Source: CAYMZB01 sp964394845
Lineage (GTDB): Bacteria; Patescibacteriota; Microgenomatia; Daviesbacterales; UBA10151
Reading direction: 5' to 3'
NCBI GenBank assembly: GCA_964394845.1
Contig: CAYMZB010000001.1
Coordinates: forward strand, 1 to 14,306
DNA: 14,306 bases
Both the position numbers and the translations under genes were made by a program. Positions 4,706-12,277 of the stretch are shown piece by piece; position 1 is the stretch's first letter; each line of letters starts with the position of its first letter. The notes below the pieces were generated by a model, which saw only the letters and a program-made list of their open reading frames with translations, was not told the origin of the DNA and ran no database searches.

Positions 4706-5369
4706 AATTACTTCAGTAGAACCTCAGAAGAAAAACCCACATAGATTTAATATTTTCCTTGATGGTCAGTTTGCGTTTGGGGCAGATGAAGATTTAGTGG
4801 TGGAATATAGACTAGTTTTTGGAAAGATGATTGATCCGCTTTTGTTAGAAAAGTTACTCTTTGAAGCAGAAGTTGGAAAGCTAATGGAGCGGATGTATAG
4901 ATTGTTTGAGATTAGATCAAGATCTGAAAAGGAGGTCAGGGATTATTTAAGGAAACTATCTTTTCAAAGAAAAGTTAAGGGAGATGAAGAAATTTCTGAG
5001 CAAGCTACTGAGCTATTAATTAACAAATTAATAACAAAGCAGTTATTGTCTGATGAAAATTTTGCCAAAGCCTGGGTGGAAGCAAGAAGAAGGTCTAAGA
5101 AAAAAGGAAAACTTGCTTTAACACAAGAACTTTTTCAAAAAGGGATTGCAAAGGAAATTATAGAGGAAGTTTTGAAATATTCTTCAGAGGAGTTTACAAA
5201 TACAAATGAGGAACAGTTGGCCGGGCAGGCTTTGGAAAAAAAATGGAGGATTTGGAAAAATCTGCCTTTCCTGATTAAAAAGAAAAAGGCTTATGAATTT
5301 TTAATTAGGCGAGGTTTTGAATATGAAGTTGTTAAAAATGTAATTGAAAAATTAATGAAAAAAGAGTAA
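4698..5369 (+). CDS. recX: RecX, regulator of RecA
   Basis: RecX binds RecA filaments and limits or remodels them. This 223-residue protein is built of helical RecX repeats. The clearest signature is SDENFAKAWVEARRR followed by KGKLALTQELFQKGI (about 118-150). An earlier helical repeat covers about 60-90 (ERMYRLFEIRSRSEKEVRDYL), and a third, weaker one is near the C-terminus (KAYEFLIRRGFEYEVVKNVIEKL). The N-terminal 45 residues (NPHRFNIFLDGQFAFGADEDLV) form a small beta-rich extension also seen in many Gram-positive RecX proteins. The ATG lies inside the last codons of recA, so expression is almost certainly coupled to recA. Confidence 0.92.
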   Translation: MPEITSVEPQKKNPHRFNIFLDGQFAFGADEDLVVEYRLVFGKMIDPLLLEKLLFEAEVGKLMERMYRLFEIRSRSEKEVRDYLRKLSFQRKVKGDEEISEQATELLINKLITKQLLSDENFAKAWVEARRRSKKKGKLALTQELFQKGIAKEIIEEVLKYSSEEFTNTNEEQLAGQALEKKWRIWKNLPFLIKKKKAYEFLIRRGFEYEVVKNVIEKLMKKE

Positions 5370-5428
5370 GATATTACTTGAGTCAGAAAGACAAGGATAA
5401 ATTAATGAAAGGTTTGTGTTTAACAAAT

Positions 5429-5458
5429 TATAATCCTCAAGGCCGAGTTTAAATTCGG
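5429..5458 (+). promoter_or_regulatory. -10 box and near-palindrome in the recX-rny spacer
   Basis: TATAAT (5429-5434) could start rny transcription near 5441, but no good -35 is seen. Immediately after it, CCGAGTTT/AAATTCGG (5443-5458) is a 16-bp palindrome with one mismatched pair, followed by TTTATT. It could be an operator or a weak terminator for recA-recX; the sequence does not decide. Confidence 0.35.
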
Positions 5459-5482
5459 TTTATTCCCTGACTTTTAAAAATT

Positions 5483-6826
5483 ATGCAAAGATCATTTGGT
5501 CCTAAAAGTTTTGGTTCTCAATCCCCTACTACTAATATAGACTTTAATAAAGCTGAAGCAGAATTAGCAAAAAGGGAAGGAATTCTTGAAGAAAGAGAAA
5601 GACAGATTTCTGATAAGAGAAAGCTTATAGATGAAAAGTTAGAGCAACTTGAAACTACACGAAAAGATTTAGTTGAAAAACTAGAAAAGGTATCTTCCTT
5701 CTCTGCTGAAGATGCAAAGAAACTTCTTTTAGAAAATGTAGACAAAGATTTGAGTGCAGAGATTTCTAAAAGAATAAGAGAAGCGGAAAACGAGATAAAA
5801 CTACAAGCAGAAGAGAAGGGAAAAGAAATATTAGCAGATGCAATACTTCATGGTGTTACGGATTATATTTCTGAGTTTACCACTTCAAAAGTAAAACTCC
5901 CTGATGAAGATATGAAAGGGAAAATTATTGGTAAGGAAGGGAGAAATGTGCGGACTTTTGAACAGGTGACAGGAGTAGATGTAGTAATGGATGATGAAAT
6001 CCCTGATACTTTGATTCTCTCCTCATTTGATCCTGTTAGACGGGAAATTGCAAAAGTTGCTCTTGAGAGGTTAATTGTGGATGGCAGGATTCAGCCACAA
6101 AGAATTGAAGAAATTGTCTCCAAAACCGAAGAAGATATTAATAAACTTATGCGTCAAGCAGGAGAAAAATTATGCCAGGATGTTAATGTTTATAATTTGC
6201 CAGTAGAACTTGTAGATTTAATCGGAAGGTTTAAGTATAGATATTCTTATGGGCAAAATTTAATTCTACACACTCAAGAGGAAACCCAAATAGGTGTTGC
6301 ATTGGCACATATGTTAGGCGCAGACGTGAACACAGTTAGGTTAGGTTGTTTATTCCATGATATTGGGAAAATCATAGCAGATGATGAGGGTTCACATGTT
6401 GACAAAGGAGTGGCTCTTGCAAAGAAATTTGGCTTACCAGAAGCAGTAGTTAATTGTATTGCTGAACATCATGAAGACAAGCCCTTTTCCTCAGTTGAGT
6501 CAATAATTGTATATATTTCTGACTCCATATCAGGCGGGAGGCCAGGTGCAAGGCATGAAAACGTTGAGAATTATATAAAAAGGCTTTCAGATATCGAAAA
6601 GATTGCTCTTTCTTTTGAAGGAGTTGAGAAGTGTTTTGCAGTTCAAGCAGGCAGAGAAGTCAGAGTTATTGTAATGCCGGAGAAAATTTCAGATGAAGAA
6701 TTGCCTAAACTTACACATGACATAGCAGAGCGTATTTCAAAAGAAGTGATGGTTCCAGGAAATGTTAGGATTACAGCAATTAGAGAAACCAGAGTATCAG
6801 AGATAACTACCACTGTCCCACAATAG
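5483..6826 (+). CDS. rny: Ribonuclease Y without the N-terminal membrane anchor
   Basis: RNase Y is an endoribonuclease that starts bulk mRNA decay in many bacteria. Domains in order: a long charged coiled coil (about 22-120), a KH RNA-binding domain with GKIIGKEGRN (146-155), and an HD phosphohydrolase domain with H263, the HD pair H292-D293 in LFHDIGK, H329-H330 and D347. A conserved C-terminal domain ends in RVSEITTTVPQ. At 447 residues it is shorter than the roughly 520 of Firmicutes enzymes because the usual N-terminal transmembrane helix is missing; the protein starts with a polar, glycine- and serine-rich segment. An in-frame TGA lies four codons upstream, so no longer start exists. 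It follows recA-recX, an order also known near recA in Firmicutes. Confidence 0.95.
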   Translation: MQRSFGPKSFGSQSPTTNIDFNKAEAELAKREGILEERERQISDKRKLIDEKLEQLETTRKDLVEKLEKVSSFSAEDAKKLLLENVDKDLSAEISKRIREAENEIKLQAEEKGKEILADAILHGVTDYISEFTTSKVKLPDEDMKGKIIGKEGRNVRTFEQVTGVDVVMDDEIPDTLILSSFDPVRREIAKVALERLIVDGRIQPQRIEEIVSKTEEDINKLMRQAGEKLCQDVNVYNLPVELVDLIGRFKYRYSYGQNLILHTQEETQIGVALAHMLGADVNTVRLGCLFHDIGKIIADDEGSHVDKGVALAKKFGLPEAVVNCIAEHHEDKPFSSVESIIVYISDSISGGRPGARHENVENYIKRLSDIEKIALSFEGVEKCFAVQAGREVRVIVMPEKISDEELPKLTHDIAERISKEVMVPGNVRITAIRETRVSEITTTVPQ

Positions 6827-6845
6827 GGTGAGCAATAAATGGGGC

Positions 6846-6874
6846 TTTACAATATCCAAAACATTTGCTAACTT
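6846..6874 (+). promoter_or_regulatory. Promoter of the HU gene
   Basis: TTTACA (6846-6851) and TAACTT (6869-6874) are 17 bp apart. Predicted +1 is 6881, leaving a leader of only 3 nt before the ATG at 6884. Confidence 0.45.
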
Positions 6875-6883
6875 ATCACTGTC

Positions 6884-7156
6884 ATGACTAAGAATCAGTT
6901 AATTGAAAAGGTCGCCAAAAAAGCAAATCTAACCAAAAGAGCAGCAGAGGATAGTGTAAATCAAACATTTAATTTAATTAAAGACGGTTTAGTTAGAGGA
7001 GAAAAAGTGGTAATAACAGGATTTGGAACTTTTTTAATAAGATCCAGAGCAGCTAGAAGAGGTAGAAATCCTCAAACCGGAGAAACAATTCAAATCCCCA
7101 GCAAGAAGACTCCAGGGTTTACTGCAGGTAAGACTTTAAAAAGATTGATAAAGTAA
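6884..7156 (+). CDS. hup: HU-family nucleoid DNA-binding protein
   Basis: This is a 90-residue histone-like protein of standard length. It has the N-terminal helical dimerisation region (MTKNQLIEKVAKKANLTKRA), the GFGTF turn at 46-50, and the DNA-bending arm with RNPQTGE at 61-67, whose proline (P63) intercalates into the minor groove in known HU and IHF structures. The C-terminus TAGKTLKRLIK is typical. HU dimers bend and compact DNA and assist recombination and replication. Context does not distinguish HU from IHF-like paralogues; a stand-alone HU is most likely. A short-leader promoter lies upstream and no Shine-Dalgarno site is visible. Confidence 0.95.
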   Translation: MTKNQLIEKVAKKANLTKRAAEDSVNQTFNLIKDGLVRGEKVVITGFGTFLIRSRAARRGRNPQTGETIQIPSKKTPGFTAGKTLKRLIK

Positions 7157-7205
7157 TAATTATTTCTTTCTCGCATCAAGTACTAATTCAACCTCGACTT
7201 ACTGA

Positions 7206-7211
7206 TATAAT
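7206..7211 (+). promoter_or_regulatory. Consensus -10 box of the ABC exporter operon
   Basis: A perfect TATAAT ends 7 nt before the GTG start of the ATPase gene, predicting a leaderless message. No -35 of quality is seen 16-18 bp upstream. This supports GTG at 7219 as the start. Confidence 0.5.
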
Positions 7212-7218
7212 GGATTGA

Positions 7219-8193
7219 GTGACTGTAATCTCTGTTAATAATCTAAAGAAATACTACTTAGTGCATGAAAAAGAATCTGGACTTTCGGGTTCAATTAAAT
7301 CTCTGTTTAAAAGAAAATATACAAATACAAAGGCTGTTGATGGAGTTTCTTTTGAGATAAACGAAGGTGAGTTAGTAGGATTTATTGGTCCGAATGGAGC
7401 TGGTAAAACTACCACCTTGAAAGCTTTATCAGGTCTTCTTTACCCCACATCCGGGGAAGTAAAGGTTTTAGGGTTTGAGCCTTTTAAGCACCAAACAGAG
7501 TTTCAAAAACAATTTTCTTTGATCATGGGTCAAAAAAATCAACTTTGGTGGGATTTACCGGCTTGGGAAAGCTTTACTCTAAATAAGGAAATCTATGAGA
7601 TTAGGAATAATGAGTTTGAAAAGATTGTTAGTCAGTTAACTAATATGCTTAAGGCAGGAGATATTTTGAAAATTCCGGTTAGAAAATTATCATTAGGACA
7701 AAGAATGAAGTGTGAATTAATAGCAGCACTACTGCACTCTCCGAAAGTATTATTTTTAGATGAGCCGACTATTGGATTAGATGTTGTTGCTCAGCAAAGC
7801 TTAAGAGATTTTATAAAAGAATATAATCAGGAATTTAATGCGACGATTATCCTGACTTCTCACTATATGGGAGATGTTAAAGAGCTATGTAAACGGGTGA
7901 TCATTATTAGTGAAGGAAAAATTATTTACGACGGTTTACTAAAAAATATAGTTGATAAGTTTGCTCCATATAAGCTGATAAAGATAGATTTTAGTAAGGA
8001 AGTAAGCTTAGAAAGACTTAATAAATTTGGAAGTGTTAAAGAGCATCTCGGCCTTCATTTCCAGATCCAGGTAGATAAAAATAAGATTGCAGGTGTGGCT
8101 AGTAAACTGCTTTCAGACTTTGATGTTGCAGATTTAACAATTGAGGATCCACCAGTCGAAGATATTATCAGACAAATATTCAATAGATTGTAG
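7219..8193 (+). CDS. ABC exporter ATP-binding protein (COG4586-like)
   Basis: This 324-residue nucleotide-binding subunit powers the two permeases that follow. It has Walker A GPNGAGKTT (57-65), a Q-loop in MGQKNQLWWDLPA (Q105), signature LSLGQ (157-161), Walker B KVLFLDEPT (176-184), D-loop GLD (186-188) and H-loop TSHY (H215). After the ATPase core a roughly 90-residue C-terminal domain ends in EDPPVEDIIRQIF. The QLWWDLPA stretch and the pairing with two unrelated-looking permeases match the uncharacterised COG4586/COG4587/COG3694 exporters. The start is GTG, 7 nt after a TATAAT box. The substrate is unknown; lipids, polysaccharides or peptides are all possible. Confidence 0.93.
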   Translation: MTVISVNNLKKYYLVHEKESGLSGSIKSLFKRKYTNTKAVDGVSFEINEGELVGFIGPNGAGKTTTLKALSGLLYPTSGEVKVLGFEPFKHQTEFQKQFSLIMGQKNQLWWDLPAWESFTLNKEIYEIRNNEFEKIVSQLTNMLKAGDILKIPVRKLSLGQRMKCELIAALLHSPKVLFLDEPTIGLDVVAQQSLRDFIKEYNQEFNATIILTSHYMGDVKELCKRVIIISEGKIIYDGLLKNIVDKFAPYKLIKIDFSKEVSLERLNKFGSVKEHLGLHFQIQVDKNKIAGVASKLLSDFDVADLTIEDPPVEDIIRQIFNRL

Positions 8194-8215
8194 TTTTGAC
8201 ATTTAATTTTTAGAA

Positions 8216-9010
8216 ATGACTAAATATTGGGAAATCTTTAAAGTATCCTGGCAGCAAAATTTAATATATAGACTTAATTTCATTCTTTGGAGAGTAAGGT
8301 CTATCTCGCAACTAGTACTTGTTTACTTTATCTGGCGGACTGTTTTTCAATCACAGGAACGGGCTTTTGGTTATACCATTGATTCAATCATGACATACAT
8401 TCTAGTCGCGGCATTGATCAGGGCTATTGTTTTATCTACAAGAGTAACAGATATGATAAATCAAATTAACGATGGTAGTGTGGTTAATTTTTTGATTAAA
8501 CCTTTAGGATTTATAAGATATTACTTGGCAAGAGATGCAGCAGATAAATTATTTAACATTTCATTTTATATTATTGAAGTTTGTGCTTTGATTTTAATTT
8601 TAAAGCCACAAATAATTATTCAAACAAATGTATTAGTTATTATGTGGTTTTTACTTGCAACGACAGGAGGTTTGATAATATATTTTTGTATTAACTTTAT
8701 TATTAGTCTAATTTCTTTCTGGACTGAAAATTCTTGGGGTCCACTTTTTTTAATGTCAATTTTTTTGGAAGGATTTGGGGGTGGGCTATTTCCGATAGAC
8801 ATTTTACCTAAAAGTATTTTTAATATCCTAATGTTAACACCATTTCCTTACTTAATTTATTTTCCGGCTAAATTATATTTAGGAACCATGGAGTATCAGG
8901 AAATGAGTCACGGTTTTGTAATAATTTCTATTTGGATAATTGTTTTAGTCTTATTAATGAAAAGAATTCTTAGGGCAGGACTTCGTCACTATAGTGCAGT
9001 AGGGAATTAA
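8216..9010 (+). CDS. ABC-2 type permease (COG4587-like)
   Basis: A 264-residue integral membrane subunit with about six hydrophobic segments, for example IMTYILVAALIRAIVL, FYIIEVCALILILK, VLVIMWFLLATTGGLIIYFCI and FVIISIWIIVLVLLM. The N-terminal YWEIFKVSWQQNLIYRLNFILWRVRS and the ending LRHYSAVGN are typical of this family. It begins 22 nt after the ATPase stop without a Shine-Dalgarno site and is followed, after one base, by the second permease, so the three genes form one operon. It is presumed to form a heterodimeric pore with that second permease. The substrate cannot be read from sequence. Confidence 0.88.
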   Translation: MTKYWEIFKVSWQQNLIYRLNFILWRVRSISQLVLVYFIWRTVFQSQERAFGYTIDSIMTYILVAALIRAIVLSTRVTDMINQINDGSVVNFLIKPLGFIRYYLARDAADKLFNISFYIIEVCALILILKPQIIIQTNVLVIMWFLLATTGGLIIYFCINFIISLISFWTENSWGPLFLMSIFLEGFGGGLFPIDILPKSIFNILMLTPFPYLIYFPAKLYLGTMEYQEMSHGFVIISIWIIVLVLLMKRILRAGLRHYSAVGN

Positions 9011-9011
9011 T

Positions 9012-9794
9012 ATGAAAAAATATATAAGGATTTGGTGGTTATTTGTTGGTGGTTCTTTTCAAACACAACTTAATGTCAGGTGGGGACTAGCTCTTTTTCT
9101 AATTGCAAAAATATTACGATTTGCTACTTTTACTTTATTTTTAGTTATTTTACTCAAAAGCACGAAAGTTTTAGCTGGGTATAGCCTGGATCAAACTTTA
9201 GTATTCTTTCTTTCATTTAATTTTTTGGATGTTCTTTCTCAATTACTTTTTCGAGAAGTTTATAGATTTAGATCAATTGTTTTATCGGGAACGCTTGATT
9301 TATATCTGATTAAGCCAATTAATCCTCTTTTTAGATCTCTTTTAACAGGACCGGATTTACTGGATTTTGTGACTTTAATTCCTATCATTTTTGCGATTAT
9401 TTTTTTTATTAATCGGTTAAATAGCTTCAATACGTTAGATATATTAGGGTATTTTCTAATGCTTATAGTTGGATTTTTAATTGCTCTTTCTTTCCATATT
9501 CTGGTTCTTTCTTTAGGAATTTTAACTACAGAAATTGATAATGCAGTCATGTTATATAGAGATCTTGTAGGATTGGGTAGAATGCCGATAGATATTTATA
9601 TGGAACCAATTAGAGGAATATTAACCTTTATTATTCCAGTCGGCATTATGATGACTTTTCCGACTAAGTCTTTACTTGGATTGCTTTCTCCTGAACTTAT
9701 CATCTATGCCGTTATTTTCTCTTTGCTGCTTTTCTGTTTTTCTTTGAAGAGCTGGCGATATGCTTTAAAACAATACTCTTCTGCAAGTAGTTAA
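9012..9794 (+). CDS. ABC-2 type permease (COG3694-like)
   Basis: A 260-residue membrane protein, partner of the preceding permease. Several membrane helices are visible, such as LALFLIAKILRFATFTLFLVILL, FVTLIPIIFAIIFFI, ILGYFLMLIVGFLIALSFHI and LIIYAVIFSLLLFCF. The family pattern includes SGTLDLYLIKPINPLFRSL and RMPIDIYMEPIRGILTFIIPVGIMMTFPTK, and the ending LKQYSSASS parallels that of its partner. The ATG follows the preceding stop after a single T, implying coupled translation. Its end faces the convergent mannosyltransferase gene, with 22 bp between the stops and no clear bidirectional terminator. Confidence 0.88.
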   Translation: MKKYIRIWWLFVGGSFQTQLNVRWGLALFLIAKILRFATFTLFLVILLKSTKVLAGYSLDQTLVFFLSFNFLDVLSQLLFREVYRFRSIVLSGTLDLYLIKPINPLFRSLLTGPDLLDFVTLIPIIFAIIFFINRLNSFNTLDILGYFLMLIVGFLIALSFHILVLSLGILTTEIDNAVMLYRDLVGLGRMPIDIYMEPIRGILTFIIPVGIMMTFPTKSLLGLLSPELIIYAVIFSLLLFCFSLKSWRYALKQYSSASS

Positions 9795-9816
9795 AGGTAG
9801 AGACAGTATTGAAAAA

Positions 9817-11028
9817 TTAAAAAGGATTTTTTGACAGATTGGTTAAAAAGAATAAATTAACAAAGTTGCCTGGAATGGGTATTCCTGTGAGGTATGGAAA
9901 AATTAAAACAAAGCTTAAGACAATCAAAAATAAAAGTATAAAAACAAGCTGTTTCCCCCTCTTTATATCCATAATTTTATTTAATTGATGTCCCAGGGCA
10001 AGGCTTAAGAATGGTACTGATGGACTAAAATGATACAAAAACATAATCCGGGGAGAGGCTGCCCATGGCAACCAAAAGGTAAAAAACCCCAGTAGAACTA
10101 TTATTAAATTTATTGACCTTTTTTTAATTGCCTCCAAAATAGTCAGCACAATAGCAATGCTGCCTGCCCAAAAAACTATTGGATTACCAAAGGCAAAAAT
10201 ATTGGCGATATTATTTTTTTGATAATCCACAAAATACCAAACAGGATATAAATTCAAAGGCCAGCTCCACCAGGGCGAAGAATAGCCATGGGTGGCTTTA
10301 AGACCGGTGTGATACCACCACATCTGTTGTTGAAGTTGAATAAATTGATCAGGAGAATGGCCAAGCAATAAAAACGGAATGTAGCTTGCTAAATAGATAA
10401 GAGGAGTAATAATTGCAAAGTAGGATATGGATAAAAATCTTCTGTCTTTTATAAGGAGTGGAATAATAATGAGGTAAGTATAGACTGCTGCCCATTTAGA
10501 AGATAAAGCCAGTCCTAAAATGATAGCAGATAAAATAGCGCGTTTGTTTAAAAGCAGCAATACACAAAGCAGCATAAAAGTCACGTAATAAATATCATTC
10601 ATGCCGGTGCGGGATTGAACAAAATTCAGTCCGTCTAAAGAAAAAGCAAATGCAGCGATTAAAGCGGCATTTTGATTATTTAATAACTTAAGACCTAATA
10701 AATAAACTAAATAAACAGATAAAATTCCAAGTAAGCTACCAGGTAATCTATAAGCCCAGGCATCTTGCGTACGCAAGAAAAACATTGAAACAGCCATGAT
10801 TTCTTTGGCAAAAGGAGGATGTGTCCATTCGTATGCCACACCAGGCGGAGGGGTTGTCCACCATTCCCAAGCTTCCTTATGGCCTGCCGAAAACTCCTTT
10901 GCAGTAAAGGCATGATAAACTTCATCAAAGACATACTTGTTTGGGAAATCAAGTCTAATAAGCCTGGTTAGGGCTGTAAAGAGAAGTATTAAAATTAGAA
11001 TTTTTGAGTAATTATTTAATCTTTGCAT
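9817..11028 (-). CDS. PMT-family (GT39) protein mannosyltransferase-like glycosyltransferase
   Basis: A 403-residue polytopic membrane enzyme of the GT-C fold. It resembles protein O-mannosyltransferases, which transfer mannose from polyprenyl or dolichyl phosphate to proteins. Near the N-terminus the catalytic acidic pair is FDEVYH (D35-E36), followed by THPPFAKEI (69-77). Further motifs are NFVQSRTGMND, LSSKWAAVYT (about 175-184), SSPWWSWPL and, near the C-terminus, SPRIMFLYHFSPSVPFL, a clear PMT signature. It is shorter than eukaryotic PMTs because the lumenal MIR domain is absent, as in bacterial members. Its ATG lies inside the last codons of the upstream glycosyltransferase gene (17-nt overlap), so the two are coexpressed. 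Acceptor and sugar donor are inferred from family only. Confidence 0.88.
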   Translation of the reverse strand: MQRLNNYSKILILILLFTALTRLIRLDFPNKYVFDEVYHAFTAKEFSAGHKEAWEWWTTPPPGVAYEWTHPPFAKEIMAVSMFFLRTQDAWAYRLPGSLLGILSVYLVYLLGLKLLNNQNAALIAAFAFSLDGLNFVQSRTGMNDIYYVTFMLLCVLLLLNKRAILSAIILGLALSSKWAAVYTYLIIIPLLIKDRRFLSISYFAIITPLIYLASYIPFLLLGHSPDQFIQLQQQMWWYHTGLKATHGYSSPWWSWPLNLYPVWYFVDYQKNNIANIFAFGNPIVFWAGSIAIVLTILEAIKKRSINLIIVLLGFFTFWLPWAASPRIMFLYHFSPSVPFLSLALGHQLNKIMDIKRGKQLVFILLFLIVLSFVLIFPYLTGIPIPGNFVNLFFLTNLSKNPF

Positions 11029-12226
11029 ATTTGCTTAAGAATAATACCAAAAAATATAAAAATACAAATACACTGATTACAGATAAAAATATAATTACAT
11101 TTTGAGGTAAGGTTAAAGGGTTAGGTGTAGCCTGAGAATATGGGTAATACAGATTAACCAAATGCACTAGGAAAAGTGTAATGGTTAGAATAATTCCCGA
11201 GATTGGCATTGTTGGTAAGAGTAACGAGAGATAGCTTAAGCCATAGAATATATGTCTTTCGTGCATACGAGTTAACAGAATAAACATACCAAAATAACAA
11301 AGCATCAAACTAAAACTTAAAATAAGGCTTAGATTGGCAATTATTCTATTTTTTATTATTATCAGCAGCAGTATAAGATAAAGTAACCCAAATAATATGT
11401 AACCCCAGGTATGTAATGTAAAACCTAAAAATATAGAGTTATCAGGAGCCCAAAGTTTTGTAATTATTGACCAAAAATTAAAGGCATTTACCGAAGTGTA
11501 CGGATATTGATTTGCAGTGACAAGATGCCGTTCGATAATGAAATTAAACAAATTATCAGTTGAATTAAATGGTATAAAAGCTAGAATAATAACACTCATA
11601 AATATCAAAACATATATAATTATCAAACGCATGGATGTTTTTGTCATAAGCATATATAAAAGATAAATCGGCAGGCTAAATAGAGCAATTGGTTTTACTA
11701 TCTGTCCTAAGCCTAATAGTAGTGCTGAAAGCCAAATCTTTTTCTGTAGCAGATAATATAAGCTTGAGAGTAAGAAGAGTGTCATAAAACTATCTGCCTG
11801 TCCCCAAAGTGTAGAGTTTGCAAAGATGGCAGGGTTAAACAAAAAAAATACTGCAGCCAGCAAAGCTTTTTTCGAAGAAATAAATTTTTGCGCTATTAGA
11901 TATATAAATACGGTATTAGCCAAATCTGTTAGTATGGAAGGAATTTTATAAAGTATTTCCCATTGAATAGGTAAAGAGTGTAAAAGTAACCATTTTTCTA
12001 ATATTGCCAAACCCCACAATACGTAAAGATACCCAGGTGAATAATCAGACCAACCTGTATAAAAATTTCTGGAACCGTTTTCTGCTAGGTTGATACCCCA
12101 AGCATGAAAGGTACCCAGATCATTTATAACAGTGAACTCACTCAGATTATGTGCCAGGATTAATCTAAATATGTAGGCAATTGATAAAATCAATATAAAA
12201 TATTGAAGCTTTGAATGAATCCGCAT
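11012..12226 (-). CDS. GT-C fold membrane glycosyltransferase (DUF2029/mannosyltransferase-like)
   Basis: A 404-residue protein with about ten or more membrane helices. Motifs typical of polyprenyl-phosphate-sugar-dependent transferases are visible: the loop-1 acidic residue in INDLGTFHAWG (D36), DYSPGYLYVLWG (61-72), IPSILTDLAN, FNPAIFANSTLWGQADS (129-146), QIVKPIALFSLPIY and RMHERHIFY. The set resembles actinobacterial arabinosyl/mannosyltransferases and PIG-M-like enzymes, but the sugar cannot be predicted. Starting at ATG 12226, it is preceded by TAAAAT (12239-12234), suggesting a near-leaderless message. It is the first gene of a two-gene operon with the PMT-like enzyme. Confidence 0.82.
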   Translation of the reverse strand: MRIHSKLQYFILILSIAYIFRLILAHNLSEFTVINDLGTFHAWGINLAENGSRNFYTGWSDYSPGYLYVLWGLAILEKWLLLHSLPIQWEILYKIPSILTDLANTVFIYLIAQKFISSKKALLAAVFFLFNPAIFANSTLWGQADSFMTLFLLSSLYYLLQKKIWLSALLLGLGQIVKPIALFSLPIYLLYMLMTKTSMRLIIIYVLIFMSVIILAFIPFNSTDNLFNFIIERHLVTANQYPYTSVNAFNFWSIITKLWAPDNSIFLGFTLHTWGYILFGLLYLILLLIIIKNRIIANLSLILSFSLMLCYFGMFILLTRMHERHIFYGLSYLSLLLPTMPISGIILTITLFLVHLVNLYYPYSQATPNPLTLPQNVIIFLSVISVFVFLYFLVLFLSKYAKIK

Positions 12227-12233
12227 ATTTGTT

Positions 12234-12239
12234 ATTTTA
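12234..12239 (-). promoter_or_regulatory. -10 box of the minus-strand glycosyltransferase operon
   Basis: TAAAAT on the minus strand ends 7 nt before the ATG at 12226. The -35 region is weak (TTCTTT at 17 bp). The divergent gene begins only 51 bp away, so both promoters share this spacer. On the plus strand AAAGGCGG (12261-12268), 9 nt before ATG 12278, is one of the few Shine-Dalgarno-like sites in the window. Confidence 0.4.
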
Positions 12240-12277
12240 TAATAAAGCTTTAGGATAAAGAAAGGCGGTATGAATAT

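Noticed and set aside
10707..10952. Alternative minus-strand frame inside the PMT-like gene
   Set aside because: It overlaps the conserved catalytic region of the PMT-like enzyme in another frame and has no independent support.
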